Below, piece by piece: positions 12,801 through 24,400 of a stretch of 64,000 nt of DNA. This DNA comes from Phlebiopsis flavidoalba (Eukaryota > Basidiomycota > Agaricomycetes > Polyporales > Phanerochaetaceae), in assembly GCA_035772785.1 (NCBI GenBank), contig JAOCPU010000050.1, positions 214,366-278,365 of the forward strand, written 5' to 3'. The translations under genes were made by a program, and so were the position numbers. Under the pieces are notes generated by a model. That model made no database searches and was not told the origin of the DNA. It was given only the letters and a program-made list of their open reading frames with translations. Each line of letters starts with the position of its first letter. The stretch's first letter is position 1.

Positions 12801-15318
12801 CCATGAGTAGCGTTGCTTTGCGATGTAAGTTGTTGCCGTTGGAGTTAGACGTCCTCTTCGTTAACGGATCAGGTGTTATCTCTTCTAACAAATCGATGTC
12901 AAGGCCTTCAAACGTGTTGTTATAAGCTCCTAGTAATGATCCTCTTTAGGCTTACTTACGCTCCACCAATCCTGCACTGTTGAAATACAAGAATAAGCAA
13001 TCCAATATATTGCTCGGTTAATTTGATTGCATCCTGTTGTTTATGGGAGGCTTCAGCGGTTTCGGTTCTAGGGTCCTACGAGTCCTGCGGTACACTGGCA
13101 GAGTGTATTTAGAGACGGCATACGACGTAACAAGCGTCGGTTAAATCGTACTTGTAAGCCTTCGACCGCCATCAATAAATGCTTGATGCCATTCGGGAGG
13201 CTTTAATGTTGAAGAGATCGAAGAACATGTCCACAAGATTATTTCCTACACTCAAGTCAAGGCTAACTCGAGAGGTGAAATGAAGCCACGCATACTCGAG
13301 TTGTAGTGAAGGTATTCGGAGACCATCGACAACCGCGCGCAGGGCTAGCTTATCGTGCACACAAAAATACAGCAAACCCTACAAACCGATCAGGTGAAGT
13401 ATTGCAATGGCAATACATCAACTCACCACTCCAAGTCCGCAGCATGGAAGCTATGACTTTTTGTCGTAGCACGCATTTTATCTGAATGCTCCGTCCCCTT
13501 TCCATATGCATCTGTGACCACCAGATAGGGCCATCTGCGCGCCTTTGGCTTAGCGCATCCTGGCAGAGTCACGTTCATCAGTCTCACCTCGAGATCCGTC
13601 CCTGGGCGCAGGTAAGCTCTTGTACGGGGCGAGTCGGCGATATACAAGAATGCTGAGGAGATAATTGGGCTGAGCTCCGCAGGGCCTTCGGATAGAGGGC
13701 ATGAAGCAACAACCGAATCCCGCCTGTCCCTTGCCACAAGAGCGACATCTATAAGAACTGCAAGGATGCGTTGGCACAGTATACGTACGAGAATGAAATT
13801 AGGACTCACGAATCTCCGTCAACGTTTGGAGGCAAACTGATTTGAATGGTTCATCTGGATGTTCAGCAACCGCCATGAATGCGCGCATGATAGCATTTGA
13901 TAGCGGAACCGTCCCGCAGCCTACAGCAGCACCGGGTCCCCGACGGGCTGACCCAATCTCGACGATGGCGCGTATGAGCTTGATGACGTTGTTCTTTCTC
14001 AACCGCGTGTTTAGCGTCGCGGGCAAGAGACCTAAACCCAGTTAATCTCGCTTACGAACTCTGTAAAGTCTTCTTACCTGACAATATACCAGTCAAGAGA
14101 CTGTTCCTGAAGCCGGTCAACGGATTGAGCGTTCACAAGCATGTGTCGAATGAGCCTGTACGCAGTTGCACGGCTATGTTTAGTGGCACGATCAGAAAGT
14201 GCAGGGCAGGGGTGATGCTGTTGAATTATCTTAGGAATGTGACAGAGAGCGATGTTGTAAGGAGGCATACGCTTGCACGACGTCAGGAATATTGATCTCG
14301 TATCTTACGCGTAAGTTCCGTTGTAAGACGGTGTGTTAATTGGTTCATCGCTTCCGCGCGTAAACGGTTAATGTCTGCATCGCTGGGTAGGGAAGGAACA
14401 GTTGACGATGAAGGGGAACTTGGCGGAGAGTGTGCATTGTGATGGTTGGCGAGTTTGTGTAAGGTGCGGATATGAGTGCTAGCTTGCTGGAGGGCGGTCC
14501 GAAAGTCATCTACACTACCGAGTCAGCGGCATGAGAATTGCAAGTTGCACACAACGTACCCTCTCTCTTCCACATCGCCTTTAGGCTTGGGCGTGCTTTG
14601 GAGGGGTGTACCATTAAACTTGCGTTTTTGCGTGTCCGTGCCATTCACAACTCTTCGAGCACCTCGCGCGTTGTCTATACAGACTGAGTGAAACGTAAAG
14701 TGGTACTCGTGTCGGACATACGTAGTTCGATCTTCTTAGTTATAGCATTGATTTTTGCTACGTGCCATGTCGAGTTCTTCTTCGACTTGTAACCGCAGGC
14801 CTTCCTTGAGTTTTGTCGGAAGGTGCCTCCAAGAGGTATGAATCGAAAATGACACACCTCAAGTGGCATCTGAAGCAGATTCTCCGCATTGCCTCTTTAA
14901 TTCTGTTTTCTACTTGTAACTGTGTATTCAAGGCCTCGAGCTGTTTCGGTCAACAGGCGTCAGTCCATGACGTGGGGACGTACTTGGGGTACATAAACCT
15001 GATCGACACGACCCTTCTGCTCTGCCGACTCATTTTCGAAGTCTCCCAATGTTGTACCACTCGCCGTATGCCCCTGTGATGGAAGCGCGGCGTTATTAGA
15101 CGCGATGGAACGCTGCACCATCGCTGCCTCGGGACTTGTGCATGCTGCCGCGGTCGCGAGGGACGTGTGTGGGTGGAAATAGGTGCACGCAAACGGCAGT
15201 CGTCCACAAGACCCGGCGAACGTACGAAGATGTAGATAGAGAGAGCAGTCACCCTAAGATAGTGTGAGTTGGTCGTCTGCGGTGAAGTGGTCGAGGCGTT
15301 GGACGCGGATACTGTCAT
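9900..15318 (-). CDS. TORC2 subunit Rictor (Ste20/Tsc11/Avo3 family)
   Basis: Scaffold subunit of TOR complex 2, which controls AGC kinases, actin and membrane homeostasis. A likely start (MTVSASNASTTS) lies at 15318. A coiled-coil N-terminal region follows (QLQVENRIKE, GLRLQVEEELDMARSK, NAITKKIE), as in other fungal Rictor proteins. The helical-repeat body is then read in order: ATAYRLIRHMLVNAQSVDRL with LDWYIV, NNVIKLIRAIVEIGS, AFMAVAEHPDEPF, LSPIISSAFLYIADSPRTRA, DMFFDLFNIK, ATLLMAEILQTANRVLPLS, DIMEGPFHTPKRMEEAIKV with SFYHPFSHRFSDL, FEMLGVLSKREKGIE, SLTQLYDP, YIDREMDN-like sequence, GLESEDQDLILKLKS and FVLGYLN. The length of about 5.4 kb with introns suits a protein of roughly 1,300 residues. 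Many frameshifts interrupt it. The end is uncertain: recognisable sequence fades near 10.1 kb. Confidence 0.88.
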
Positions 15319-16860
15319 CTCACTTCGATCAATCTGTGCTTAGATTCGGCGTCTAATACCGATACACTCAGAGATCGCACTTTGACTCTTGAGTAACGGT
15401 TTTATGATACATACTTGTTCTCGATTTATGCGACATTTAGGGTCGTAATGCGAGTCAAAACAGGTGTAGGTGCACATACGCTTGAAGGCTGAAGCCGGTA
15501 CTCAACTCCAGGCAGATATGAAATGTTCAATCAAAAAGCTTCTCTGCCCCGGCAGCAAGTTGCATCAAGGAGGAGCGCAGAGCTAAAATACGTGACCCGG
15601 TGACGCATTTTGCGATTTAAGGACCAGCTTGGGACCCCACCCCCTAAAATTACTATATTTGGCATTTCAAACGTAATATTATGGTGCATACTGTATTTAA
15701 ACATGTTTATTGCATGTCTAGCTAGCTTTCCAAAGCCCAATTCTAGTATCTACGCAATATTTGAGCATTTTCTGGTGCTGGGGTGGCAATGGGAGCATGG
15801 AGAGCGCCCTACAAGCGCCACGATCAAAAGTGATGGGGGCTTCCCAAACAGGACAACGTCGGGCAGATACTGGCCAATTCTACTTTTGGATGCATTAGAA
15901 CTGAATGTCAGCCTGTTTAGACATCTCAAATACCTTCTATATACTGCTAGAAACCTCTACGGGTACTGCAAAATGAGTTCTATTCTCTAGGGACAAAATA
16001 CGTGTAAGCCCCCGAGGGACCACCCCCACCCCCATCATCGGGTTGGGCGCTTAGCTCTTGCGCTCCCCTTGAGTTGCATATGACAGATCATGTCCCTTCA
16101 AAGGCATCTTATAAGCGGCGCCTACTGACTGTAGGCACGAGATAGAACTTGTGAAGCTACCTAATAAAATCACATTCTGTCCACGACGATAATCACAGAA
16201 TGCAAGCTCAGTAGTCCAAGTAGATGGGGGCTTGTGTGCGAAGAGATATACTCGCACTATGCATCATTGGATACACTGAACGGTATGCACCTAGTTATTT
16301 TTGTATTCACTCGTATTTGCACTAGCAGGACGAATATTTCGCTCTCAGCGTAGAGTTCTCAAAAGTCTCAGGGCCGGGCTCTTTGTCTTGTACTGTGGCT
16401 GCTAGCACGGACATGGTTACTTACCAGAAATCATCGCCCCACCTTGCGTTGATATATGTAGCTGAAGCTTTTGTTATTTTCGGCTATCATTCCATCTCCA
16501 TGTTGTGGGGCTCTGGGCAGTCAGTAAAGAAAGTTACTGCTTACCAGAAGGTAAGCAGTAAGTACCAACCTAACACACGGTGGTGAGCACGGGTAGATGT
16601 ATCGCAGTCAAGCTCAAGTTTCCTGAGGCTGTGACACAAAAGTCAATCTACGAGGATACTTAATCATGGGCTGGAATACTTACCTGTGGCGGCAACTTGA
16701 ACGCATCGCGTCGAAGCGCGGCGGAACAGCGAGAAGGCCGATCAAAGCGCCACGTGGGTCTTTCCGTGGCCTTCGTGGCGTTCGGCAATATTCATTGCCG
16801 GATCCGGGAGAGGCTGGCGGCTATCACAGGACCCCTCCTTGACCTCCGCCCGTCGCAGCC
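15319..16860. other. Intergenic region between divergent genes
   Basis: This spacer separates the Rictor gene (-) from the RING/TRAF gene (+) and should contain both promoters. A plus-strand open frame at 15610-15990 has no recognisable motif or neighbouring exon. The sequence aaaatacgtg occurs twice, at 15585 and 15995, each time followed by a C-rich stretch, but no longer repeat is evident. A perfect 12-bp inverted repeat at 16534-16561 is listed separately. Confidence 0.5.
16534..16561. repeat. Perfect 12-bp inverted repeat with 4-nt loop
   Basis: The arms ttactgcttacc and ggtaagcagtaa are exact reverse complements separated by agaa. It lies about 300 bp upstream of the RING/TRAF gene start, outside any recognised exon. 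A shorter copy of part of the arm (cttaccagaa) lies about 120 bp to its left. It could form a hairpin in DNA or RNA or be a dimeric protein-binding site. Confidence 0.8.
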
Positions 16861-18728
16861 ATGAGCTCCTACTCGTATGTGGATGCCCCTAACGACAATC
16901 TGGTGGGTTATCTGTGTATAAACATATTATTGAAGCTCAGTGTCAAGCCTCTTTGTTTTTAGAATTGCTGTATCTGCAGGTGTCTGATTTTGCTCACCAG
17001 GACACAAAGTTGTAGGAGACTCACGCGTCCTCTAGGACTCCTTTCATAGAACCCTTGAAGACGAGTACATGCGGCCATACATTTTGCAAAGAATGCATCC
17101 ACACTGCACTTAATGTGTCGAGCCTATGTCCCATAGATCGTTGGCCGCTAGCGGCTCACGATCTAACCCCGGCCGACTCGCTAGTCCGTAATGTGGGGGC
17201 TCCATTGACCATTCAGCCGAGTAAAGCTCATGCTGATCTCCTTGAATGTATGTAGCTGGTCGATGAACTCTTGGTGTTCTGTCCCAACAGTGAACTCGGA
17301 TGTTCTGCTGTGACACAAAGGCAGTTGCTAGCCGCCCATCTCTCCGAGTCGTGCCTCTTTACCGAAGTCAACTGCGAGGATGGCATCTGCGATCAAAAAG
17401 TGCAGCGGCGATTTTCAAAACACTCGCTTCACGCCAAGTCCAGCGATACGCGTGACAGCAATCTCGAGGAACATGGTAGCGTAAGTATGGAATGTAATCG
17501 CTGTGACCCGGACACTCAAGCCTATCGACAGCAAGCAGAAGAGTCATGGAGATGCGCCCCGTGTAAAACTCAGTTCAAGCTCTCAGAGCAAAAAGATCAT
17601 CGAAGCTCCTGCCTCTCAACAACCATCTCATGTCCGCATGCCTCCCATGGATGCTCTTGGGAAGGCACTCGTGGGGAACTGTCGACATCTCACTTGCCAA
17701 TATGCAGTTATGAAGCCATCAAAGGGTTCTTCGATATCTTCTCTTCCAAACTTCAGGATCTGCACGACGAGAACACACTTTTGAGACGCAAGGTAGTATC
17801 ATTAGAGGGTACTATGAAACGCATTGATATCGGAGAACGAGGATGTCAAGAAGGCTTTGGGTCCTTGGTTCTCACCGCATGCTCAGAGAGGCGCGTCGAC
17901 TGCCTCGACTTCCCGCCACACGATAGAGCAGGCTTCTGAAAACGCTTCTCTGTACGACCTTTACGACACTCTCGAGGGACCTCTATCCAGACCGACCCAC
18001 TCTCGGGTAGCGGTGCGGCATCTAGCGCCTCAGAACACAACGGCTCACCTCCTGACATTGCAAATATATGACGGCTCCCGCCCCTAGATTAATGGCTGAT
18101 CCTTCTGATCTAGCATCATACTTTCCTCCTCCTGATATAGGAGATTTTGTGCCTGCAGAAGACGAGTCACGGCACTCCAGTGACGGCATCCTTTCCTTTG
18201 TTGACGCCAGCAACGGCGGTGCGGATGCTCACTATCCCGACTACAATCGCTCGCCTTCATCACAAACTTCCCAGCTGTACCCCGACCTGTATGCCCATGG
18301 ATATCCTCTCCACACTATAGCAGGCCAGCCCCCCCTGCCTACCTCTACGTCGCCTCCGCATGTCCCCACTGTTGCCCCTCTCGATCTTGGTGCATCCCTG
18401 CACCGAACTCTCCTCTCGCTCCGCGAAAGCATTGTCACGCTGAGCACTACAGTCGACTCTCTCGCAAGACGACAGGATGTCGTGCTTACGGCCGAGTCAA
18501 TGCGCTTGAACGAGGAGATTCGCAGCCTGAGGGTCGTAATTCACGGCTTACGTATGCAGGTCCGTTATGTTCAACCCAGGGCTGATTGTTGCGCTCAAGA
18601 ACTGTTTTTTCCTTTGACACGGCGCATTGTTTCATTCTAGATGCACTCTATCATGATGGATAGAAAACGCACAGATAGTCCCCGCCCACGTCTACGCCAC
18701 GGCCGCCCGGTCTCGAGCACTTGCCTAA
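16861..18728 (+). CDS. RING finger and TRAF-type zinc finger protein, probable E3 ubiquitin ligase
   Basis: A predicted ubiquitin ligase with an N-terminal RING followed by TRAF-like zinc fingers and C-terminal coiled coils. The start at 16861 gives MSSYSYVDAPNDNL, then an intron, then the first RING cysteines (NCCICR). The rest of the RING follows after a frame break: STCGHTFCKECI and CPIDR. Next come LLVFCPNSELGC, a TRAF-type finger with regularly spaced Cys and His (HLSESCLF, VNCEDGICD), a second finger (WRCAPCKTQF, DHRSSC, ISCPHASHGCSWEG, HLPICSYEAIKGF), and the helix KLQDLHDENTLLRRKVVSLE. The C-terminal part is Pro/Ser-rich with LHRTLLSLRESIVTLSTTVD and EEIRSLRVVIHGLRMQ. A final exon after a short intron ends near 18728 (AQIVPAHVYATAARSRALA). 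The substrate cannot be inferred. Confidence 0.85.
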
Positions 18729-19360
18729 CTCGGTATCGCCGGCGCAAGTAGCCGCTGCAAGCTGGGCTAGCTCTCCAGTCGGACCCGTGCCATTCACGGG
18801 CCCCAGATTCCCTTCACACGCACATCCACCAAATCAATCTCCCGGCGTTTCGGGGCCTAAATTGTGAACCCACTTGAAGATCATTAAACAAATAACCTAC
18901 TATAACATCACTGGCAGAAGATAGAACTGAATGCCGCCTGGCAAGTCCCCGTGTTCCGCGCCTCTCACGTTGTGTCAAATATAGAGATTGCAATGTGGCA
19001 GTTGTACACGTAGACATACAGAGGACTTCTTAGTCATTCAACCCAGCGTACGCCCGATAGGCATTACCTAATGGCAGCGAGCTCGTGCAGGGTTTGTAAT
19101 GCTGGTTCTGATGGTTGTCAGATTTGAGCAGTTCATGCAGTCATCTGGCTGTTTAGTGCAAAAGACGTACCGACGTAGGGGATTTTCCTCGATAATTGTG
19201 TCGCGACCGAAAGGAGCACCATCAGGACATCTTGCGGAGGTCCGCTTTCAGGTGGGAGTATTGAAAGTAAGTCTGGGTCTTCGCGCAAAGTTCTCGCGAT
19301 GATTGTAGAGCACATCTTAGAAAGTGTTAATAACCGTGTAAAGAGGAGTCCCTGGACGGC
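18729..19360. other. Convergent intergenic region
   Basis: This lies between the 3' ends of the RING/TRAF gene (+) and the Zn2Cys6 gene (-). Only short frames without recognisable content are present. It presumably holds both 3' untranslated regions. Confidence 0.5.
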
Positions 19361-21198
19361 CTACCCCTTTATGACAGGCTCCAGCATTGTGTAGTCTTCC
19401 TCCTTCAACCCTCGTAAGAGTTTGATAACTTCCACGATGACACACATGGCCTTCTGCTTTGACTCTACGTGATACGAGCCGGGAATCCGGTGCATGATGA
19501 GTTGAGCAACGAGTGTCTCAACGAGGCAGAGTTTGAGACAAAGTGTGTATTGCGGATCCGCGCTTAGACTTGCTTGGAGCATTTGTGGGTAGAGTAGAGC
19601 GACGTGCTGAGTAGCATCCTCGAGTGTGGTCCAGTATAGTGATTGCCATTCCGTGGGCAGCATGGCATCGTGTTCCGCTGAAGGGTCAGACTCGGATGAG
19701 ATGGAATCACGAATTCGCGAGAGTCGCATAGCTTCTATGAGAAGACAGATACTCTTACAGCGCATAATGATGGCGCAGTGCTGTGAGAGCCATGAGTGCG
19801 TAATCTATGCCAGAAGTGAGTGCTCGAAATGCATCGCAGAACAGTATTCTTCCCACCGTGAGATTGCGAAGTTCCCTCTCGTACTCGGTGTTGATGAAAC
19901 GGGGTTGGCGTAGGACCAGAGACGTCGCCAGGTCAGTATACAACAGTTGCCCTAACGCATTAAGAGTCTCCTTTGTGTCTTCGTCTGGTTCGCGTGATGA
20001 CATTGGGCCGCTCAACTTTGATGCCGCCATTCGAAGATCTTGAATGGGACAGTACTTGAGAAGCTCGCACCCAGTATTCCATACCGAGTTCCAGCTGTCT
20101 CTTGAAGAGCATGTACTCCCCCGAGTATGGTGTATATGGTGATGAGGGTGATGGGATCTGGTGGGAGAGCTTTCAGCGAGTCAAGGACGTTGCGCAACTC
20201 AATCTCTTCAGACACGACGTGGAAACCTTCGATGCCATAACGTAGTCTCCAGAGGAAGGATCCTATCAGCTGAGAGAGATAAACTGCCGCAGGGTGGACT
20301 ACCTGTCCCGAAAAGTCCCCTAGCTGTATTGCTCGTCGTTTGGCGTCGCGTAGATAGAAGCCCAGGTGTATCTGATGAGCCAGGAAACAGCATGCGTCTG
20401 GAACACCTCGTTTAGTACGGAGCTCTGAGTGGGGTGTCTGCACTCACACTTCACGCCTGTCCGGATGCGGCGAGGCAGTGGAGGGGCGGGACGGTAATGG
20501 CGGCTTCGACTGGTGCGCGTGAGGGGTCCAGAAAGAAGGGTCGTTGGAAGATGCAAAAAGAGATGTGCTGTTGATGACCCCACGATATGGATGTGCCTGC
20601 TTGGGTAGAGCATGAAGGATCTGCGATTGATAGTCGGTCAGGAAGTCTAAGAACCAGTAGTCGATACGCACACTACGCGAATGGGCGGGCGGCCCCGATC
20701 CCGAAGGTATTGAGGGGTGCCACTGAAGGAATGATGTATCGATCCCTCCGGTGGGAGCCGGCTGGAGTAGAAGAGGCTGCGACATATGCTGCTGTTGCAA
20801 CTCGTACAAGGCTAGACGCTCTTCTAGCTCACGAGTACGCGAGACCAATGCCGTTGTGAGGTTTTGCTGAATCTCCTCGTCATATACTCGCATTCCCACT
20901 CCTTGCCCGCAAGGTGGCAGGTATTGCAAAATGGCCTGTCGGCGTTACACTTCTGTATGAACTGAGTACGGGGCTACTCCATCGCAATAGATGCACTCAC
21001 TTTCTTCTTACGCCTGCGGTCCTAACGGTCAGAATGCATCCCGACTGCGGCGTAATCACCCACTTACCTGCACGGCAAGCAGGCCGCACCTTTTGGAAGC
21101 AAGGTAATGTTTCGCTGCGTCGAGGTCCCATCGCTGTATGTGCAATCCAATGGTTTTCGTGCTCGCGAGCATGGGCCACATTTTGGGCGTGACGCCAT
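19361..21198 (-). CDS. Fungal Zn2Cys6 transcription factor
   Basis: Nuclear DNA-binding regulator. The start chosen (MASRPKC, 21198) is the nearest Met before the cysteine motifs; Mets at 21273 and 21354 are alternatives. After a first half-cluster (CGPCSRARKPLDC) comes KGAACLPCR. A 46-nt intron (21067-21022) splits the binuclear cluster, then RRRKK, a 48-nt intron (21000-20953), and KCNADRPFCNTC ending in WECEY. Together these give Cys-x2-Cys-x6-Cys, a short loop, then Cys-x2-Cys-x8-Cys. A dimerisation coiled coil follows (SRTRELEERLALYELQQQ). The long C-terminal region carries helical sequence typical of the fungal regulatory domain (FLAHQIHLGFYLRDAKRRAI, LSQLIGSFLWRLRYGIEGF, LYWTTLEDATQHVALLYP) and ends at TMLEPVIKG. 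Frameshifts are frequent. The target genes are unknown. Confidence 0.85.
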
Positions 21199-21424
21199 CG
21201 CACCGCTGTCAGACCCTAGGTCAGTCCATTTGTCCGACGAGATCGCCACGGAAGGGCTAGAGCGTCGTACCATCTTTCGCGTTTCTGAGCGAGTATAGAA
21301 GGTGAGCAACAGGTAGTCGCGAGAGACGAGATCATAGTACTGACCGACAAGCAAGGCAGGTTCTGGTCATGGTGGTCGAGAGCTATTTGCACAACCGCGT
21401 ACAATTTTTGGAAAGCCTCTTTAT

Positions 21425-21440
21425 ATGCATTGCAATGCAT
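21425..21440. promoter_or_regulatory. 16-bp perfect palindrome upstream of the Zn2Cys6 gene
   Basis: The sequence atgcattgcaatgcat equals its own reverse complement and lies about 230 bp upstream of the inferred start of the Zn2Cys6 gene. Position and symmetry suit a dimer-binding site, but no protein can be named. Confidence 0.35.
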
Positions 21441-24400
21441 TGCCTGAAACAGCGCTGGTACAGTACAATGCGACCCGCTTTCCATCAACGAATCCGCTCG
21501 GGGGGCACATCACCATAACCTAATGCAAACATTCAGGACACAGTACGACGGCGCGAGATCTGCGCAAGCGCGGAAACCTGGCGGGTACCTACCAAACATG
21601 GACGATACGCGCGATGTAAATGGTCTTGCTAATGCTGCGCGATAGGGGCTTCTATGGAGGTCGCCGACGGCGGAGGATGGGTTTGAATTCCGCAGAAATC
21701 TGTCAAATCCTCGGAAGAAAGTTGAGACCCTCCTTTGAAGGTGACCAGCCAGGTTTCTGGGACTGGCTCGTGGGATGTCTAGCGCATCAAGGCAACATCA
21801 GCGCGACGTCTCCTTTGCACCGCGTATCAACGTGGCAGCCGCCGCCAGGCCTCCACAACCACTGTTGATAAACGCACGCAAACGGGTAGTCAGGTGTATC
21901 GTTCATGATACGATGCTGATATCCGCTGGCTTTTCTGTGCTTTACAGCGGAGTAGACGGAGCCTGCTGGTGCGCTGAGCCCACCCAACCAGGCACCTCGC
22001 CCTGGATCTTCGGGTGGTTCCCGGCAGACTAGAGAAGGAGCTGCTCCTGCGCGCAGGATCCATATGTCGACGGCCGAATATCGATGGCGCGTGGCATGAA
22101 ACACAAGAATCGGGCATAGTGGTCATTGCTTGACGCCGTTTCTATCTTTTCGCTCGGAGAAAAGGCCCATGATGCTGTGTCATTCGATAGATACAAGTCT
22201 TCATGTCCGGATTGATGCGGAACCCCTCGAATGCATGGCAGCAGTACCTGAGCAGTACGCCGACTCGCCCATGGTCATGCGAGGTCATACGTGCCGATGC
22301 GCCCATGGACAACTGCGCGCGCTGCCCGATCTACGTCAACTCTAACTGTGCATCGGGAGTCAAGAGATCAGATTGATCCGCCCAAATTCAGGTCGCTGTT
22401 GCCTCACCTTTGTATTTCTCGCTGCGCGTCGAACCTGATTCATTTCAGCGGGGTGTTTGGAGAGTACTTCCGGACGGCGAGACGAATATATCAGCGAGTC
22501 GCATTGCTCTTGTTACGTTGGAATCAGGTGTTCATGGTTGCCTAGTGTTGTCAGTGTTGAGCGCCTCAGGTATATATGCGCTATAAGACATCTGGCGCAA
22601 TCCTCACACCTTTACTACCACTGTCCCCACTCAAAAGTCCACAATTGGGTTGCTGGAGCGGCCGTGTCAATGACGTGTAGTTGCACTGTGCATAGGTATA
22701 CCCCTCGAGCGGTGAAACTTTGCTCCTTTCGCCGCCGATAGCCCTATGGTAGCCGCCGCATAATGCGCAAGAACAAAGTCGAGATCTACGCATTGAATCG
22801 TTTTAGCCGACTGATTTTGTAACGCGTCGTTTGCAAAGTGTCGCACGAAAAAATACGTAACACTGAAGTTGAGCTGGTGTGGTCTAGATGTGCCCGTTAC
22901 TTGACGCTAATCGGCCAGCGACCCCTGATCCTGGACTGCGGCGGAACACTCTGCACGGATATAGAATTGGCAGAAGTGGACGCATTCGGTGGGGATGTGA
23001 ATTGCGCGCATTGTGTGGTCCCAATAACTTAGATCTGATGGGGTCCAATAACGTTCCATAAACTGTAGTGCATGAATTCGCGTGTGAGAGGGCCGGAGTC
23101 TTATGGTTTCTTTGTCCACGATGACTATACGGAAATAAATGTCAGACAGCAAAGTCAACCGGTACGATGTGTGAATATTCAAGGCCCATGGCTCCCGAGG
23201 GAGACGATGTTACAAGATTTTACCCCTCTTCAAGCGCCGATGGTTCACATACGTCAGATATGCGGTCGAGGGAAAGATCCTCGTTTCTTGACGCTGGACA
23301 CAAAACTGCGGGCTGCGCTTGCGATAGGTCTGACGAGAATGTTCACGGTCGTTTTGTAAGTCACATTGGCAGATCTTCGTAGCAGTGTAAACTCGTTGGG
23401 CCAACATGAACCGAGGACTCAAGAGGAGCCGCTTGCTCGTCGAGCGAGACGGTATCCTCGAGAAGGTGTTTTGCTTTGGCTATAACGTCTGCTGAACCAA
23501 TGGCATGAAGGTGGCCACGGGTGATTGAAGGATACATGACAGTGTCCGAGGCACTAATCACATTGTCCGCATACATTTTCAGCACGTAGCCTGCAGCCGG
23601 TACGTCTTCAGACACGTTCTTCGGGGCGGTGTGACTTCATTGAGATTCGATGCGTAACGTACATTAATCAGCGCTGATGCACAGAGGTTTCGTCCTTTTT
23701 TGAGCAGCTGAAGCCTGCAGCTGCATCTGGATGTGAAGCTTGAAGCTTGAAGTCTGGTGTCATCGGGGCGTCGGATAGCGCGCCCTGGTCGGGTTGCTAT
23801 CTTGTTGCCCCTCGGCAACCGCGAACGATGGCAAGCTTACGAGGTATACCGGGCACCAAGTTTTCGATGACTCTAAACCTTTTTGCTTATGACTTCTTCG
23901 AATGGCGTTTCATCCTGTTACGAAATTATCGACGTCTGAGCTAAAAACACGGAGTTGGCACCGAGCAGACGCAGGTGGGGAAGGTGAAGAAGGCAAATAA
24001 GCGCCATGGTCGGTGGGCCATGGTGGTCCCCGCTTCTCATTTGATGGCGACGCCGCGCGACGTCTTTTATCTTTTATAACCCCATGTGTTACAGCTTACA
24101 ACTACTCTTTTGATACACGACGCTCAGTGCTCTCGGGTTGCCATACATTCGACACCAAAGGCGTGCTCATTGCTCGTTGCTCTCTTGTCCCTTGGGCAAA
24201 TTAATCCGACCCAGAAACGGATCATTGACTTTCGTCGAGTCGAGTTTCGAAACTCCGGTACGTGTTTAGCTCATGGTTATTTGCTGGGGGCTGAATATAT
24301 CGTTTTCTATGTATTTTTCCCAGATAGTATTCGCTCGTAAAACGCGCATATATCCAACCTTATGCACATCCATTCGCACAACAGCGTTGACCGCGGACTA

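Noticed and set aside
15585..16040. Small transposable element bounded by aaaatacgtg copies
   Set aside because: Only ten bases plus a loose C-rich tail repeat. No terminal inverted repeat or target duplication was found.
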